NCBI RefSeq assembly: GCF_030285925.1 | Contig: NZ_CP127251.1 | Coordinates: 1,860,001 to 1,924,000 of the forward strand | Direction of reading: 5' to 3' | Source: Devosia sp. YIM 151766 | GTDB taxonomy: Bacteria > Pseudomonadota > Alphaproteobacteria > Rhizobiales > Devosiaceae | DNA: 64,000 bases | In this document: positions 36,662 through 45,816 of the stretch, piece after piece | How the letters are laid out: each line of letters opens with the position of its first letter | Numbering within the stretch: the first letter of the stretch is position 1 | The notes under the pieces: generated by a model | The model's database searches: none | What the model was told of the DNA's origin: nothing | The model's input: only the letters and a program-made list of their open reading frames with translations | Translations under genes and position numbers: made by a program

Positions 36662-37606
36662 CTATGGCTCTGGATAGAGCGCGACATCGGCCCAGAGCGG
36701 CCGGTGATTGGAACCATGGCTGTCGCCTGATTCCAGCACCAGCAGGCGGGCATTGCCGCGCGAAAACATATTGTCGATCGGCACGCCCAGGGGACCCAGC
36801 AATACCGGCCAGGTCGCGATCGGCCAGGGCCCCGGCGCCAATTGCAATTCCTCGCCCAATAGCGCCACCGGCTCGGTCCAGGGCGCGGCGTTGAAATCGC
36901 CCGCCACCACCATCGGCCCCTCGATATCGCGCAGCAATCGGCGGATAAAAGCCAGCTCTATCCACGACGCCTGGTCGAAATACGGCTTGGACAGATGCAG
37001 TCCGGCAATGGTGACGCCGTGCCCATCCACGCTCACCCGCCCGGTCACCACGCGCTCCGGCCCGAAGGGCGGCAATAGCCGCAATTGCGCATCCGCGATG
37101 GGAAAGCGCGAATGCAGCGAAATATCGCAGCGGCCGCCCGCCTCGCAGCCGACGCGATAGGGCAGCACCCCCGCCAGGCGGTCGAGATATGGTTCGATGC
37201 CCGGCGTCTCCATCACCAGCATGACATCGGGCGGATCGGCGATGATGGCATCCACCAATTCCGCTGCCCGTGGATTGCCCGACAAGACATTGAAGCTCAG
37301 GAAGCGGAACTGCGCCGCCGGCTCGCCCATCGGCGCCGCCCGCCGTGCGTGGAAATCCCAGACGAACAGCGCCGCATGCGCCCCGCTGGCCAGCACGATC
37401 AGCAGCACCGCCAGCCCGCGCCACCGCGCGCCGAGCGCCATGGCCAGCAGCGCCAGCCCCAGTCCGACGAGGATCAGATGCAGCCGCAAGCTCTGCAACA
37501 GCAATTCGCCCGGCAGTCCCGGCCGCACCGACACCAGCAGCAGCACGACAATCAGGATCGCCGAAACCCCAAGCACCCCACCCCGAAACTCCGCCTTGCT
37601 CAGCAT
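36662..37606 (-). CDS. Endonuclease/exonuclease/phosphatase-superfamily membrane protein
   Basis: A 314-residue protein with three N-terminal membrane segments (about residues 13-30, 38-57 and 64-82), then a periplasmic or cytoplasmic EEP domain: SFNVLSG (start), VMETPG (metal-binding Glu), HSRFPI, and GDFNAAPWT. The final motif, normally S-D-H, reads SNHRPL, so one catalytic aspartate is Asn. The architecture matches the membrane-bound EEP family often annotated as putative phosphodiesterases; substrate unknown. The changed residue makes catalytic activity uncertain. Confidence 0.8.
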   Translation of the reverse strand: MLSKAEFRGGVLGVSAILIVVLLLVSVRPGLPGELLLQSLRLHLILVGLGLALLAMALGARWRGLAVLLIVLASGAHAALFVWDFHARRAAPMGEPAAQFRFLSFNVLSGNPRAAELVDAIIADPPDVMLVMETPGIEPYLDRLAGVLPYRVGCEAGGRCDISLHSRFPIADAQLRLLPPFGPERVVTGRVSVDGHGVTIAGLHLSKPYFDQASWIELAFIRRLLRDIEGPMVVAGDFNAAPWTEPVALLGEELQLAPGPWPIATWPVLLGPLGVPIDNMFSRGNARLLVLESGDSHGSNHRPLWADVALYPEP

Positions 37607-37846
37607 ATCGCCCTCATCAGGTGGGAAGTTTTTACATCAGGCACTTCGAGCCAAGTTGTCTCGGGACGGAAGGCCCATAGCCCCTCCCCCTTGAGGAGAC
37701 GGAGGCGCAGAAACCGCCGGCCCTGTCGCCGAAGCAAGCCCCCATCAGGTGCCGAACGCTAGACCAGCTTCCACATCCGGATGCAAGCGGAGGCGATATT
37801 CATCCGGCCGGCGCGGCCGCCGCCGGCAGGCGCACCCGCCCCCCCA

Positions 37847-37879
37847 GACCTCATCCTGAGCTTGTCGAAGGACGAGGTC
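37847..37879 (+). repeat. 33-bp REP-like repeat, copy 2
   Basis: GACCTCATCCTGAG...GACGAGGTC, the best match to the consensus of the five copies; between the EEP gene and leuA end. Confidence 0.8.
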
Positions 37880-37890
37880 GGCCAGCGCCC

Positions 37891-39453
37891 CTACCCCGCC
37901 AGCGCGCCCTGGGCCGAGGCGCCGCGCTCGATCATCACCCGGTTGAGCGCATTGAGATAGGCCCGCGCCGAGGCCACCAGCGTATCGGGCTCCGCCGCAT
38001 TGCCCGAGGCGATCCGGCCATTCATTTCCAGCCGCACATTGGCCGAAGCCTGTGCGTCGGTGCCGCCGGTGACGCCGTCCACGGCATAGAGCACCAGATG
38101 CGGGTCCTGCCCGGAAACCTGCTTGATGGCATTGAAGATGGCGTCCACCGAGCCGGTGCCTTCATAAGACACCGTGCTCTCCACCCCATCGATGGTCACG
38201 GTCAGGTCGCAGCGATGCACGCCGCCGGTCTTGGAGACGACCTCCATGTCCACCAGCCTGATCCGGTCGCCGACCGAGCCGACCTCGTCGTCCACCAGGG
38301 CCACGATATCGGCGTCATAGACGTGCTTCTTGCGGTCGGCCAGATCCTTGAAGCGTTGGAAGGCTTCCTGGAAGGCATTGTCGCCCAGTTCGTAGCCCAG
38401 TTCCTTGAGCTTGTCCTTGAAGGCGGCGCGGCCCGAATGCTTGCCCATGACCAGCGTGGTTTCCTTGATGCCGACGCTGGCCGGGGTCATGATTTCGTAG
38501 GTCTCGGCATTTTTCAGCATGCCGTCTTGGTGGATGCCGCTTTCATGGGCGAAGGCATTCTTGCCCACAATGGCCTTGTTATATTGCACCGGGAAATTCG
38601 AGGCTGCCGAGACGATCCGGCTGGCCCGCGCCAGATGGGTGCTCTCGACCTCGGTATAATAGGGCATGGCATCGCCACGGGTGCGCAGCGCCATCACCAC
38701 TTCTTCCAGCGCCGCATTGCCGGCGCGCTCGCCCAGCCCGTTGATCGTGCATTCGATCTGCCGCGCCCCGCCGGCCAGTCCGGCCAGCGAATTGGCCACC
38801 GCCATGCCCAGATCGTCATGGCAATGCACCGAGAAGATCGCCTTGTCGGCGCCCGGCACGCTCTCGATAATGTCCTTGAACATGGCGAAATGCTCTTCCG
38901 GCACCGCATAGCCCACCGTATCGGGCAGGTTGATCGTCGTCGCGCCGGCCTTGATCGCCGTCTCGACGCAGCGCTTGAGAAACTCGATCGGGGTGCGGGT
39001 CGCGTCCATCGCGCTCCATTCCACGTCATCGATGAGGTTGCGCGCCTGTGCCACGGTGCGGGCGATGATCTCGATCACCTCGTCCTCGGTCTTCTTCATC
39101 TGATGCGCCAGATGGATCGGCGAGGTCGAGACGAACGTATGGATGCGCCCCTTCCGCGCATGGCGCACCGCCTCGCCGGCGCGGTCGATATCGGCCGAAA
39201 TGGCGCGGGCCAGCCCGGCGACAGTGGCATTCTTGGCCTGCTTGGCCACCGCGACCACCGCCTCGAAATCACCCACCGAGGCGATCGGGAAACCGGCCTC
39301 GATAATGTCGACGCCCATTTCGTCCAGCGCATCGGCCACCTGGAGCTTTTCTTCCAGCGTCATGGTCGCGCCCGGCGATTGCTCGCCGTCGCGCAGGGTG
39401 GTGTCGAAGATATAGACGCGTTCTTTGTTCGAATTGCTGGCGGCTGCGGACAT
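37891..39453 (-). CDS. leuA: 2-Isopropylmalate synthase
   Basis: A 520-residue enzyme from ATG 39453 joining acetyl-CoA to 2-ketoisovalerate, the first leucine-specific step. The TIM-barrel catalytic start is [17 protein letters not shown] (about residues 15-31); metal ligands include [13 protein letters not shown] and the later [13 protein letters not shown]. The C-terminal third is the LeuA regulatory domain ([12 protein letters not shown] ... [19 protein letters not shown], read in parts) that senses leucine. The frame extends 25 codons upstream, but ATG 39453 fits the family start. A Leu-rich leader ORF lies 115 bp upstream. Confidence 0.96.
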   Translation of the reverse strand: MSAAASNSNKERVYIFDTTLRDGEQSPGATMTLEEKLQVADALDEMGVDIIEAGFPIASVGDFEAVVAVAKQAKNATVAGLARAISADIDRAGEAVRHARKGRIHTFVSTSPIHLAHQMKKTEDEVIEIIARTVAQARNLIDDVEWSAMDATRTPIEFLKRCVETAIKAGATTINLPDTVGYAVPEEHFAMFKDIIESVPGADKAIFSVHCHDDLGMAVANSLAGLAGGARQIECTINGLGERAGNAALEEVVMALRTRGDAMPYYTEVESTHLARASRIVSAASNFPVQYNKAIVGKNAFAHESGIHQDGMLKNAETYEIMTPASVGIKETTLVMGKHSGRAAFKDKLKELGYELGDNAFQEAFQRFKDLADRKKHVYDADIVALVDDEVGSVGDRIRLVDMEVVSKTGGVHRCDLTVTIDGVESTVSYEGTGSVDAIFNAIKQVSGQDPHLVLYAVDGVTGGTDAQASANVRLEMNGRIASGNAAEPDTLVASARAYLNALNRVMIERGASAQGALAG

Positions 39454-39495
39454 TTCTGGCTCTTTCCTATCGGCCCGGAGACAATGGCTCACTGG

Positions 39496-39574
39496 ACCGG
39501 ACATTTTGATGTTCGGTTGATGGCGCAATCCCCTGACGACCCGCTCGCTACGCCGAGCTGCCGGTGATCAGGGG
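39496..39574 (-). promoter_or_regulatory. Candidate attenuator fold of leuA
   Basis: CCCCTGA at 39574-39568, overlapping the leader stop codon, is the exact complement of TCAGGGG at 39536-39530, enclosing a GCTCG/CGAGC hairpin. A second hairpin ACCG-A-ACAT / ATGT-C-CGGT follows at 39517-39496. No U-run follows either, so control could be translational or rho-dependent. Confidence 0.45.
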
Positions 39575-39639
39575 CTGATAAGAAGGAGGAGAAGCGCGGG
39601 CAGCAGCAACAGCGCGGCCGCGATCGCCAGCTTGGTCAT
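39568..39639 (-). CDS. Candidate leucine leader peptide of leuA
   Basis: A 23-residue ORF, MTKLAIAAALLLLPALLLLL then ISP and stop, with nine Leu codons in the eleven positions 10-20 (CTG, TTG, CTC and CTT mixed). AGCAGG precedes the ATG; the frame can also start at ATG 39690 (40 residues). It is directly upstream of leuA on the same strand, and its stop lies in the first arm of an RNA fold. Composition and position are those of an attenuation leader; a small Leu-rich membrane peptide is the alternative. Confidence 0.55.
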   Translation of the reverse strand: MTKLAIAAALLLLPALLLLLISP

Positions 39640-39797
39640 CAAGACCTGCTGTTGTGCGATGGCAATGGCTCTGGCCCGGCGGCGCTGCATAAAATACGCT
39701 CTGATACGCTTTCAATTGCACTGACAATGCGCCAATACGCGCCGCGTTGCAAGGCCGGCAGGCGTATCGCTGTCGTAATTCCATGCGGCGGTCGCTT

Positions 39798-40682
39798 TCA
39801 ATCGCCCAGATCCAGCACCCCCTCGGCAACCACCACCGCTTCGCCGCCAATGGCGCCATGGGTCAGGCTATCGTCGTCCTTGCGGAATTGCAGCGCGATT
39901 TGGCATGGCCGGCCCATCTCGACGCCCTGGCGCAGCGTCAGGTCGAATTGGCCATTGGCCATTTCCTGTTCCGCCAGCAGCCCGAGCAGCGCCGCCGCCG
40001 CCGAGCCGGTGCCCGGGTCTTCGCCCACGCCCATGCCGAACATGCGGGCGGCGATATCGTTGTCGGCCTCGTCCGGCGTCAGCGTGAACACATAGGCCGA
40101 GTTGTGGTCGTGGTGGAACACCTTGTCCCATAGCAGCCGATTGACCGACACACGCCGCAGCGCCTCGGCATTGCGCACCGGCACGAGGTGAAACGTCACC
40201 CCCGCCGAAAACACCGCCGGCCTGAACATCGCGCAGCCGATATCCTCGACCTCGATGCCCAGCGCCTGCGCCATGCCCAGCCGGTCCGGCAGGTCGGCGA
40301 TCCGCGCCGGCAGCCGGGGCAGCGTGAACCGCGCCGCGCCGGTGCGGCGATCCACCCGGTCGAACAGCGCGGTCACCAGCCCCACCTTCTCCTCGATACG
40401 CAACGCCGAGGCCTTGCGCTGCAATCCCAGCACCACGGCCGCGCCCACGGTCGGATGTCCGGCAAAGGGCAATTCCTCATAGGGCGTGAAGATGCGCAGC
40501 GAGGCCGTGTTGCGCTCGTGCTGCGGCTTGCAGATGAACACCGTCTCGCTGAGATTGAATTCCCGCGCGATGGCCTGCATCTCGCCGTCCAGCAGCCCAT
40601 CGGCCTTGGGAATCACCGCCAGGCCATTGCCTTGCAGCGGCGTGCGGGTGAAAACGTCGAGCACCAGATAGGGAAGTTTCAA
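39798..40682 (-). CDS. PhzF-family isomerase-like protein
   Basis: A 294-residue protein from TTG 40682, which overlaps the stop of the upstream gene as TTGA. It has the diaminopimelate-epimerase fold of PhzF: LDVFTRTPLQGNGLAVI at the N-terminus, catalytic-type E46 in NLSETVFI, and GHPTVGAAVVLG plus DPGTGSAAAALLGLL as the second-domain loops. These proteins are isomerases of unknown substrate outside phenazine producers; no phenazine genes are here. The coupled UPF0303 neighbour suggests a joint but unknown role. Confidence 0.87.
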   Translation of the reverse strand: MKLPYLVLDVFTRTPLQGNGLAVIPKADGLLDGEMQAIAREFNLSETVFICKPQHERNTASLRIFTPYEELPFAGHPTVGAAVVLGLQRKASALRIEEKVGLVTALFDRVDRRTGAARFTLPRLPARIADLPDRLGMAQALGIEVEDIGCAMFRPAVFSAGVTFHLVPVRNAEALRRVSVNRLLWDKVFHHDHNSAYVFTLTPDEADNDIAARMFGMGVGEDPGTGSAAAALLGLLAEQEMANGQFDLTLRQGVEMGRPCQIALQFRKDDDSLTHGAIGGEAVVVAEGVLDLGD

Positions 40683-41176
40683 CTGGCCTGCTCCGGCAGC
40701 GCATAATCGGCTCGCGCCTTGCCCAGATAATCGCACAGCGCATCCACCGCCACGCCATGGTCGCTGCGTCCCGGCAGGCCGGAAATGGTCAGCGCGCCGA
40801 CGATCCCGGCGCCCGGAACCCGGATCGGAAAGCCGCCGCCGGCAATGACGTAATCGGCCGGATCGGCGCCCGCTTGCACGTCGAACGGTTCCTCGCCCCG
40901 CTCCAGCACCAGCCGATAGCTGGCCCGCTGGAAGCGCCGCACCGAATTGACCTTGCGCCGCACCCATTCGGCATTGTCGGCGCTGGTGCCCGCGGTCGCC
41001 GCAAAGAACAATTGCCGGTCCCAGCTGCGGATATCCACCACCAGCGACAGTCCCTCCTCCAGCGCCCGCGCCCTGATGGCAGCGCCGATGGCGAAGGCCG
41101 TTTCCTCGTCGAAAGCCGGCAATACGAGTTCATTTTCCTGCCGCTTGACGCGGGCGATTTCGTCTTCGGTATGCAT
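40679..41176 (-). CDS. UPF0303 / heme-degrading-domain (GlcG/HbpS-like) protein
   Basis: A 165-residue alpha/beta protein: an N-terminal helix-strand region (FDEETAFAIGAAIRARALEE), a central VVDIRSWDRQLFFAA strand, and a glycine-rich end (ADYVIAGGGFPIRVPGAGIVGALTISGLPG, read in parts) typical of the GlcG/HbpS fold in UPF0303. Some relatives bind heme or cobalamin; others are of unknown function. Its stop overlaps the TTG start of the phzF gene, so the two are likely co-translated. Start at ATG 41176. Confidence 0.82.
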   Translation of the reverse strand: MHTEDEIARVKRQENELVLPAFDEETAFAIGAAIRARALEEGLSLVVDIRSWDRQLFFAATAGTSADNAEWVRRKVNSVRRFQRASYRLVLERGEEPFDVQAGADPADYVIAGGGFPIRVPGAGIVGALTISGLPGRSDHGVAVDALCDYLGKARADYALPEQAS

Positions 41177-41230
41177 GCAAATCCTCCCGGCGGCCCTGCC
41201 ACCCTCTTCCTTCCTACTGCGCCCGCGCCC

Positions 41231-41259
41231 AAAAGAAAACGGGGGCTCTCGCCCCCGTT
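41231..41259 (-). terminator. Intrinsic terminator downstream of ilvC
   Basis: Perfect stem AACGGGGGC / GCCCCCGTT with a 4-base loop, then TTTTCTTTT on the minus strand, about 100 bases beyond the ilvC stop. Confidence 0.88.
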
Positions 41260-41275
41260 CCCATCAGGTTTCGCT

Positions 41276-41311
41276 TCATGCCTTGCCCACGAGGGCCCCG
41301 GCCTTGATCGC
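41276..41311 (-). pseudogene. Remnant of a second ilvC 3' end
   Basis: Read on the minus strand this segment encodes AIKAGALVGKA followed by a stop, closely matching the true IlvC C-terminus [13 protein letters not shown] encoded 50 bases upstream. About 24 of the first 30 aligned bases agree. It lies between the ilvC stop and its terminator. Confidence 0.5.
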
Positions 41312-41359
41312 CAGCGGCGCGTTAGCGCGCAGACCAAAAACCGTGGAGCAAGACCGAAA

Positions 41360-42397
<1,038 letters not shown>

Positions 42398-42411
42398 TTA
42401 TGCGATTTGGG

Positions 42412-43059
42412 TCAGGTATGGGCCTTGGCCCCGTAAAGGGCCAGGAACTGGTCGGTCGCAATCTTCACATCGGCATCGATGTTGGATTCGACATTGGATT
42501 GGGTGAGGCTCTTGTCGCCGAGGAGCAGGCGGATCTGCACGTCGCGGACGACGAGGCCGAAAAAGGTGCGATAGGCTTCCTCGCTGGAGGGAAAGCGCAA
42601 TAGCCGCGCGTCGCGCGCCGCTTCCAGGATCGGCTTCAGCCGCCGCCGGATCGCCAGCGGTCCATTTTCTAGCACGATAATGCCCAGACTGTCCTTTTCC
42701 TGCCCCGCCTGGGTAATGGCGGTGCGGTTAAGGGTGATGGACACTTCCCCGATAATGGTGGTCAGCAGGTCGCGGGCGAATTGTTCGAGGCTGGCGCGCA
42801 GCGCCGCGGTGCTCAGATGGCTGCGGTCGACATAGGGCATGCGCACCTTGGCCGCCTGCCATTGCACCGTCGCGGTCAGCAGCCCGTCCCGGTCGCCGAA
42901 CCATTTATAGAGCGTTTCCTTGGAACAGGAGGCGCGCCGCGCCACCGCCGTCATCGTCAGCCCGTTGCCGTTCTCGACGAGCAGGTCCAGCGCCGCCGTC
43001 AGCACTGCCTGCTGGCGCGGGGTGAACGTCTCTTCGTTGACCTTGATGGCCAGGGCCAC
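42412..43059 (-). CDS. TetR/AcrR-family transcriptional regulator
   Basis: A 215-residue regulator from GTG 43059 with GGAGG 12 bases upstream. Residues about 13-60 form the TetR DNA-binding domain: VLTAALDLLVENGNGLTMTAVARRASCSKETLYKWFGDRDGLL (read in parts). The helical C-terminal part resembles the AefR-like ligand domain. A perfect 16-bp palindrome at 43112-43127 lies 53 bp upstream and is the likely autoregulatory operator. Being just before ilvC, it may link ilvC expression to a ligand; which one is unknown. Confidence 0.9.
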   Translation of the reverse strand: MALAIKVNEETFTPRQQAVLTAALDLLVENGNGLTMTAVARRASCSKETLYKWFGDRDGLLTATVQWQAAKVRMPYVDRSHLSTAALRASLEQFARDLLTTIIGEVSITLNRTAITQAGQEKDSLGIIVLENGPLAIRRRLKPILEAARDARLLRFPSSEEAYRTFFGLVVRDVQIRLLLGDKSLTQSNVESNIDADVKIATDQFLALYGAKAHT

Positions 43060-43111
43060 GGGGATACCTCCGAACCGGCAGCGAACGCTTCGCCGCCTTT
43101 CCGTTCGCTGG

Positions 43112-43127
43112 CGTACCGTACGGTACG
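43112..43127. promoter_or_regulatory. Perfect palindrome, candidate TetR operator
   Basis: CGTACCGTACGGTACG, 16 bases with complete dyad symmetry, in the tetR upstream region; the only strong symmetry element there, of the size TetR dimers bind. Confidence 0.6.
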
Positions 43128-43232
43128 GTTCTATGCAAGCACAATTTGTCCGTTAGCCCCATTCTCCCCGGATACGCCGCACCGGGAGGCCTCATGCGGA
43201 GCCCATCGAAGCCGGCTGCACCACACCCCAGA

Positions 43233-43265
43233 GACCTCATGCTGAGCTTGTCGAAGCACAAGGTC
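43233..43265 (+). repeat. 33-bp REP-like repeat, copy 3
   Basis: GACCTCATGCTGAG...CACAAGGTC, between tetR and the GGDEF gene; the closing arm has two changes. Confidence 0.75.
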
Positions 43266-43295
43266 GGCCGAGTGGAGGCTTGAACATTGCCGCCC

Positions 43296-44462
43296 TCAAC
43301 TCGCCAGCGCTGCAATTCCCCGCCGATATTGCTGTGCCGCCCCCGCGCCCATGGCGCAGATATTCCGCCCATCGGCCTTGGCGCCGTAAAGCGCCCGGTC
43401 GGCGCTTTCGAGAAAATCGTCCGCCGTCTCGCAGGGCTCGCCGGCATGGGCCACGCCGACGCTGACCGTCACCCCGATGACCTGGCCGCCATGGCCGATA
43501 TGGCAATTTTCTACCGCCCGCCGGGCCCGTTCCGCCGCTGCCTCGGCCGCGGCGACATCGACACCGGGCAGCACGATGGCGAATTCCTCGCCCCCGATCC
43601 GCGCCACATGGCCCGCCGCGCCCACCGCCGCGGCCAGCGCCTCCGCCACCGCCTTCAGCACCAGATCGCCGGCGGCATGGCCGAACCGGTCATTGACCGC
43701 CTTGAAATGGTCGACATCCACCAGCGCCACCGCCACATCGCTCCGGCCCAGATATTGCGCCAATTGCGTCTCGAAGGCCCGCCGGTTGAACAGGCCGGTC
43801 AGCGGATCGCGCCGCGCCACCTCGCGCAGCGCCTCGGCCGACCGTTCCGAGGCCAGCGACAACACGAAGAGGCTACCGGCGATGACGTGAATGAGGGCCA
43901 CCAGCAGGTGCATTTCGAGGAAGGCATCATAGGGAATGTAGGACTGCACCTGGTCGGAAGCCAGCATGCCCTGCCCCGCCCGGGCGCCAAAGGACAGGGT
44001 CATCAGCCCATAGACCGAAACCAGCCCGAACCGGGAAAACAGCCGGTCCCCGCGATCGCGCCAGAATTCCCACGCCACCAGCACCGCCAGTCCCGCAAGC
44101 ACGATATTGGTCAGGGCATAGCCGAAGCTGACATGGCCGATGCCCATGCTCGCCGCCATGAACAGCGGCACCAGGCCAAACGGCCAGCGATTGATCGCCC
44201 GCCCGGCAAACAGCCGCGCCGCCGCATGCCGCAATGCAAAGCCCAGCACCAGCAGCGCGTCGGGAATGATGGCCATATGGGCGGGCAATTCCGGCCAGCT
44301 GAGATAAATGGCCAGGCTCGCCGCCAGGACCACATTGGCGGCGATCCAATAGAGCCAGTAGCGATCCCCCTGGCTGCGGACGAAGACCGAGATATAGGCG
44401 ACCGACGAAATGGCCAACACAAAGATATTGGCCACAAAAAGCGTCGGAATATCCAGTCCCAT
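43296..44462 (-). CDS. Membrane-anchored diguanylate cyclase (GGDEF domain)
   Basis: A 388-residue protein from ATG 44462 (GGGGGGA upstream). The N-terminal half has six or seven hydrophobic segments forming a membrane sensor; the C-terminal GGDEF domain begins at RRDPLTGLFNRRAFE and has the active-site GGEEF at residues 290-294. The inhibitory RxxD I-site normally five residues earlier is absent (AAGH), so product inhibition is probably missing. It should make c-di-GMP from GTP at the inner membrane. No EAL domain. The signal sensed is unknown. Confidence 0.9.
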   Translation of the reverse strand: MGLDIPTLFVANIFVLAISSVAYISVFVRSQGDRYWLYWIAANVVLAASLAIYLSWPELPAHMAIIPDALLVLGFALRHAAARLFAGRAINRWPFGLVPLFMAASMGIGHVSFGYALTNIVLAGLAVLVAWEFWRDRGDRLFSRFGLVSVYGLMTLSFGARAGQGMLASDQVQSYIPYDAFLEMHLLVALIHVIAGSLFVLSLASERSAEALREVARRDPLTGLFNRRAFETQLAQYLGRSDVAVALVDVDHFKAVNDRFGHAAGDLVLKAVAEALAAAVGAAGHVARIGGEEFAIVLPGVDVAAAEAAAERARRAVENCHIGHGGQVIGVTVSVGVAHAGEPCETADDFLESADRALYGAKADGRNICAMGAGAAQQYRRGIAALAS

Positions 44463-44668
44463 GCCGTCCCCCCACTTTCGGCAACTGCCCACATCAGACC
44501 GCCCAACCCTCTAAATAAGGTTACGGCGATAGGTTAACGCCGCCGTCCTTTGAAAGGCAGATATCCTCCAGACCTCATAGCCACCGCCCCTGCGCCCCCT
44601 CACCCTCTGGGGGAGAGGTAAGGTTCCGTGCCCGCGACCCCCGCCCGAACAAACCGCGCTTTCTCGTA

Positions 44669-44701
44669 GACCTCATGGTGAGCCTGTCGAACCACGAGGT
44701 C
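44669..44701 (+). repeat. 33-bp REP-like repeat, copy 4
   Basis: GACCTCATGGTGAG...CACGAGGTC, forming an inverted pair with copy 5, 17 bases away. Confidence 0.78.
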
Positions 44702-44718
44702 GGTAACTCGGTGGCCGC

Positions 44719-44751
44719 GACCTCGTCCTTCGACAGGCTCAGGATGAGGTC
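44719..44751 (-). repeat. 33-bp REP-like repeat, copy 5 (opposite orientation)
   Basis: GACCTCGTCCTTCG...GATGAGGTC; with copy 4 it makes a BIME-like inverted pair able to form a cruciform or long hairpin. Confidence 0.78.
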
Positions 44752-44779
44752 TATGGGCGAGCGGGCACCCATAACGCCC

Positions 44780-45664
44780 CTATCCCAGATAGCGCGCGAA
44801 GAACTCCAGCATGGCCGCCCGCATTGTCGGCGTTTCCCGGTGTCCCACGCCTTCCTCGCCCAGAAATTGCAGCCGCTCCGGCATGGCGGCATAGGCGTGC
44901 CGCAATTCCTCCAGCGCCCGCGCCACTGCCGGCTTCGGGGTCAGCGCATCCGCTTCGCCGACGCAGATCAATTGCGGTCGCGGCGCGATCAGCGCGGCGA
45001 TGCTGCCGCCATCGGCCTCCCGCAACAGCCCGGGCACGGTGAGATAGATGCCGTGCCCGTCATGCGCGCCCAGCTCGATCATGGTGCGGAAATCAGCGAA
45101 GCAGCAGAGATGCGCCACGGCGGCGATCCGCTCATCCAGCGCCGCCAGCCAATAGCTCAGCACACAGCCCATGGAAATGCCGAAGGCGCCGATCCGCCCG
45201 GCATCGACATCGTCCCGCTCGGCCAGATAGGTCAAGGCCGCCGCATGTTCGGACAGCATCTGCCCGAACAGCGATTTGCCGTGCCATAACAGTGCCTTGG
45301 CGGCAAAACTTTCCTTCACCTGCGCCCGCTCGCCGAATATCGGCATGTCGATGCACAGCGTCACATAACCCGCTCGCGCCAGGACCGGCCCCAGCGGATC
45401 GAGCAGATAGTCCCGCCCGTCGAGCAATTCCCGCGCCCCGATATGATAGCCGCCGCCATGCGAATGCCCATAGAGAATGGCCGGCAATCGCCCCGCTGCT
45501 ACCACCGGCCGGGTCAGGATGCCGCGCACCTCCACGCCGCCCACAAGCAGCCGGACATGCTCGATCGCATAGCCATCCGCCGCCTCTTCCCGGCGCGATA
45601 AAAGGGTAATTTCCGGTTCGGCGAAGCCGAGCAGCTCTCGGAAACGGGTTCGGGTGATGGCCAT
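44780..45664 (-). CDS. Alpha/beta hydrolase (esterase-like)
   Basis: A 294-residue protein from ATG 45664, with GGAG six bases upstream. The nucleophile elbow is GISMG with S164; the oxyanion strand is AILYGHSHGGG (63-73), and likely acid/base residues are D in GEADALTP and H in GVGHRETP near the end. The fold resembles dienelactone hydrolase/acetyl-xylan-esterase-type enzymes. Substrate unknown. It is divergent from the Old Yellow Enzyme gene, 152 bp away. Confidence 0.85.
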   Translation of the reverse strand: MAITRTRFRELLGFAEPEITLLSRREEAADGYAIEHVRLLVGGVEVRGILTRPVVAAGRLPAILYGHSHGGGYHIGARELLDGRDYLLDPLGPVLARAGYVTLCIDMPIFGERAQVKESFAAKALLWHGKSLFGQMLSEHAAALTYLAERDDVDAGRIGAFGISMGCVLSYWLAALDERIAAVAHLCCFADFRTMIELGAHDGHGIYLTVPGLLREADGGSIAALIAPRPQLICVGEADALTPKPAVARALEELRHAYAAMPERLQFLGEEGVGHRETPTMRAAMLEFFARYLG

Positions 45665-45816
45665 AAGCGACTCCGGCGACACGAGAAATTCCGTCCGACC
45701 CTAGCCATTGCACTGCAGTGCCCGCAACACAGCACTTCAATCATCGTTACTTGCCGATGGAGTATAAAAAAGGGCATGTAAGCGCCATCGTCCGCCTTTC
45801 GCGCCAAGGAATGTCC

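Larger units (their letters stand above)
44463..44779. other. Repeat-rich intergenic region
   Basis: The 317-bp gap between the GGDEF gene and the esterase gene contains a partial CCCTCACCCTCTGGGGGAGAGG element near 44600 (related to 11785-11903) and two head-to-head 33-bp repeats at 44669-44701 and 44719-44751. No gene is seen. Confidence 0.7.
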
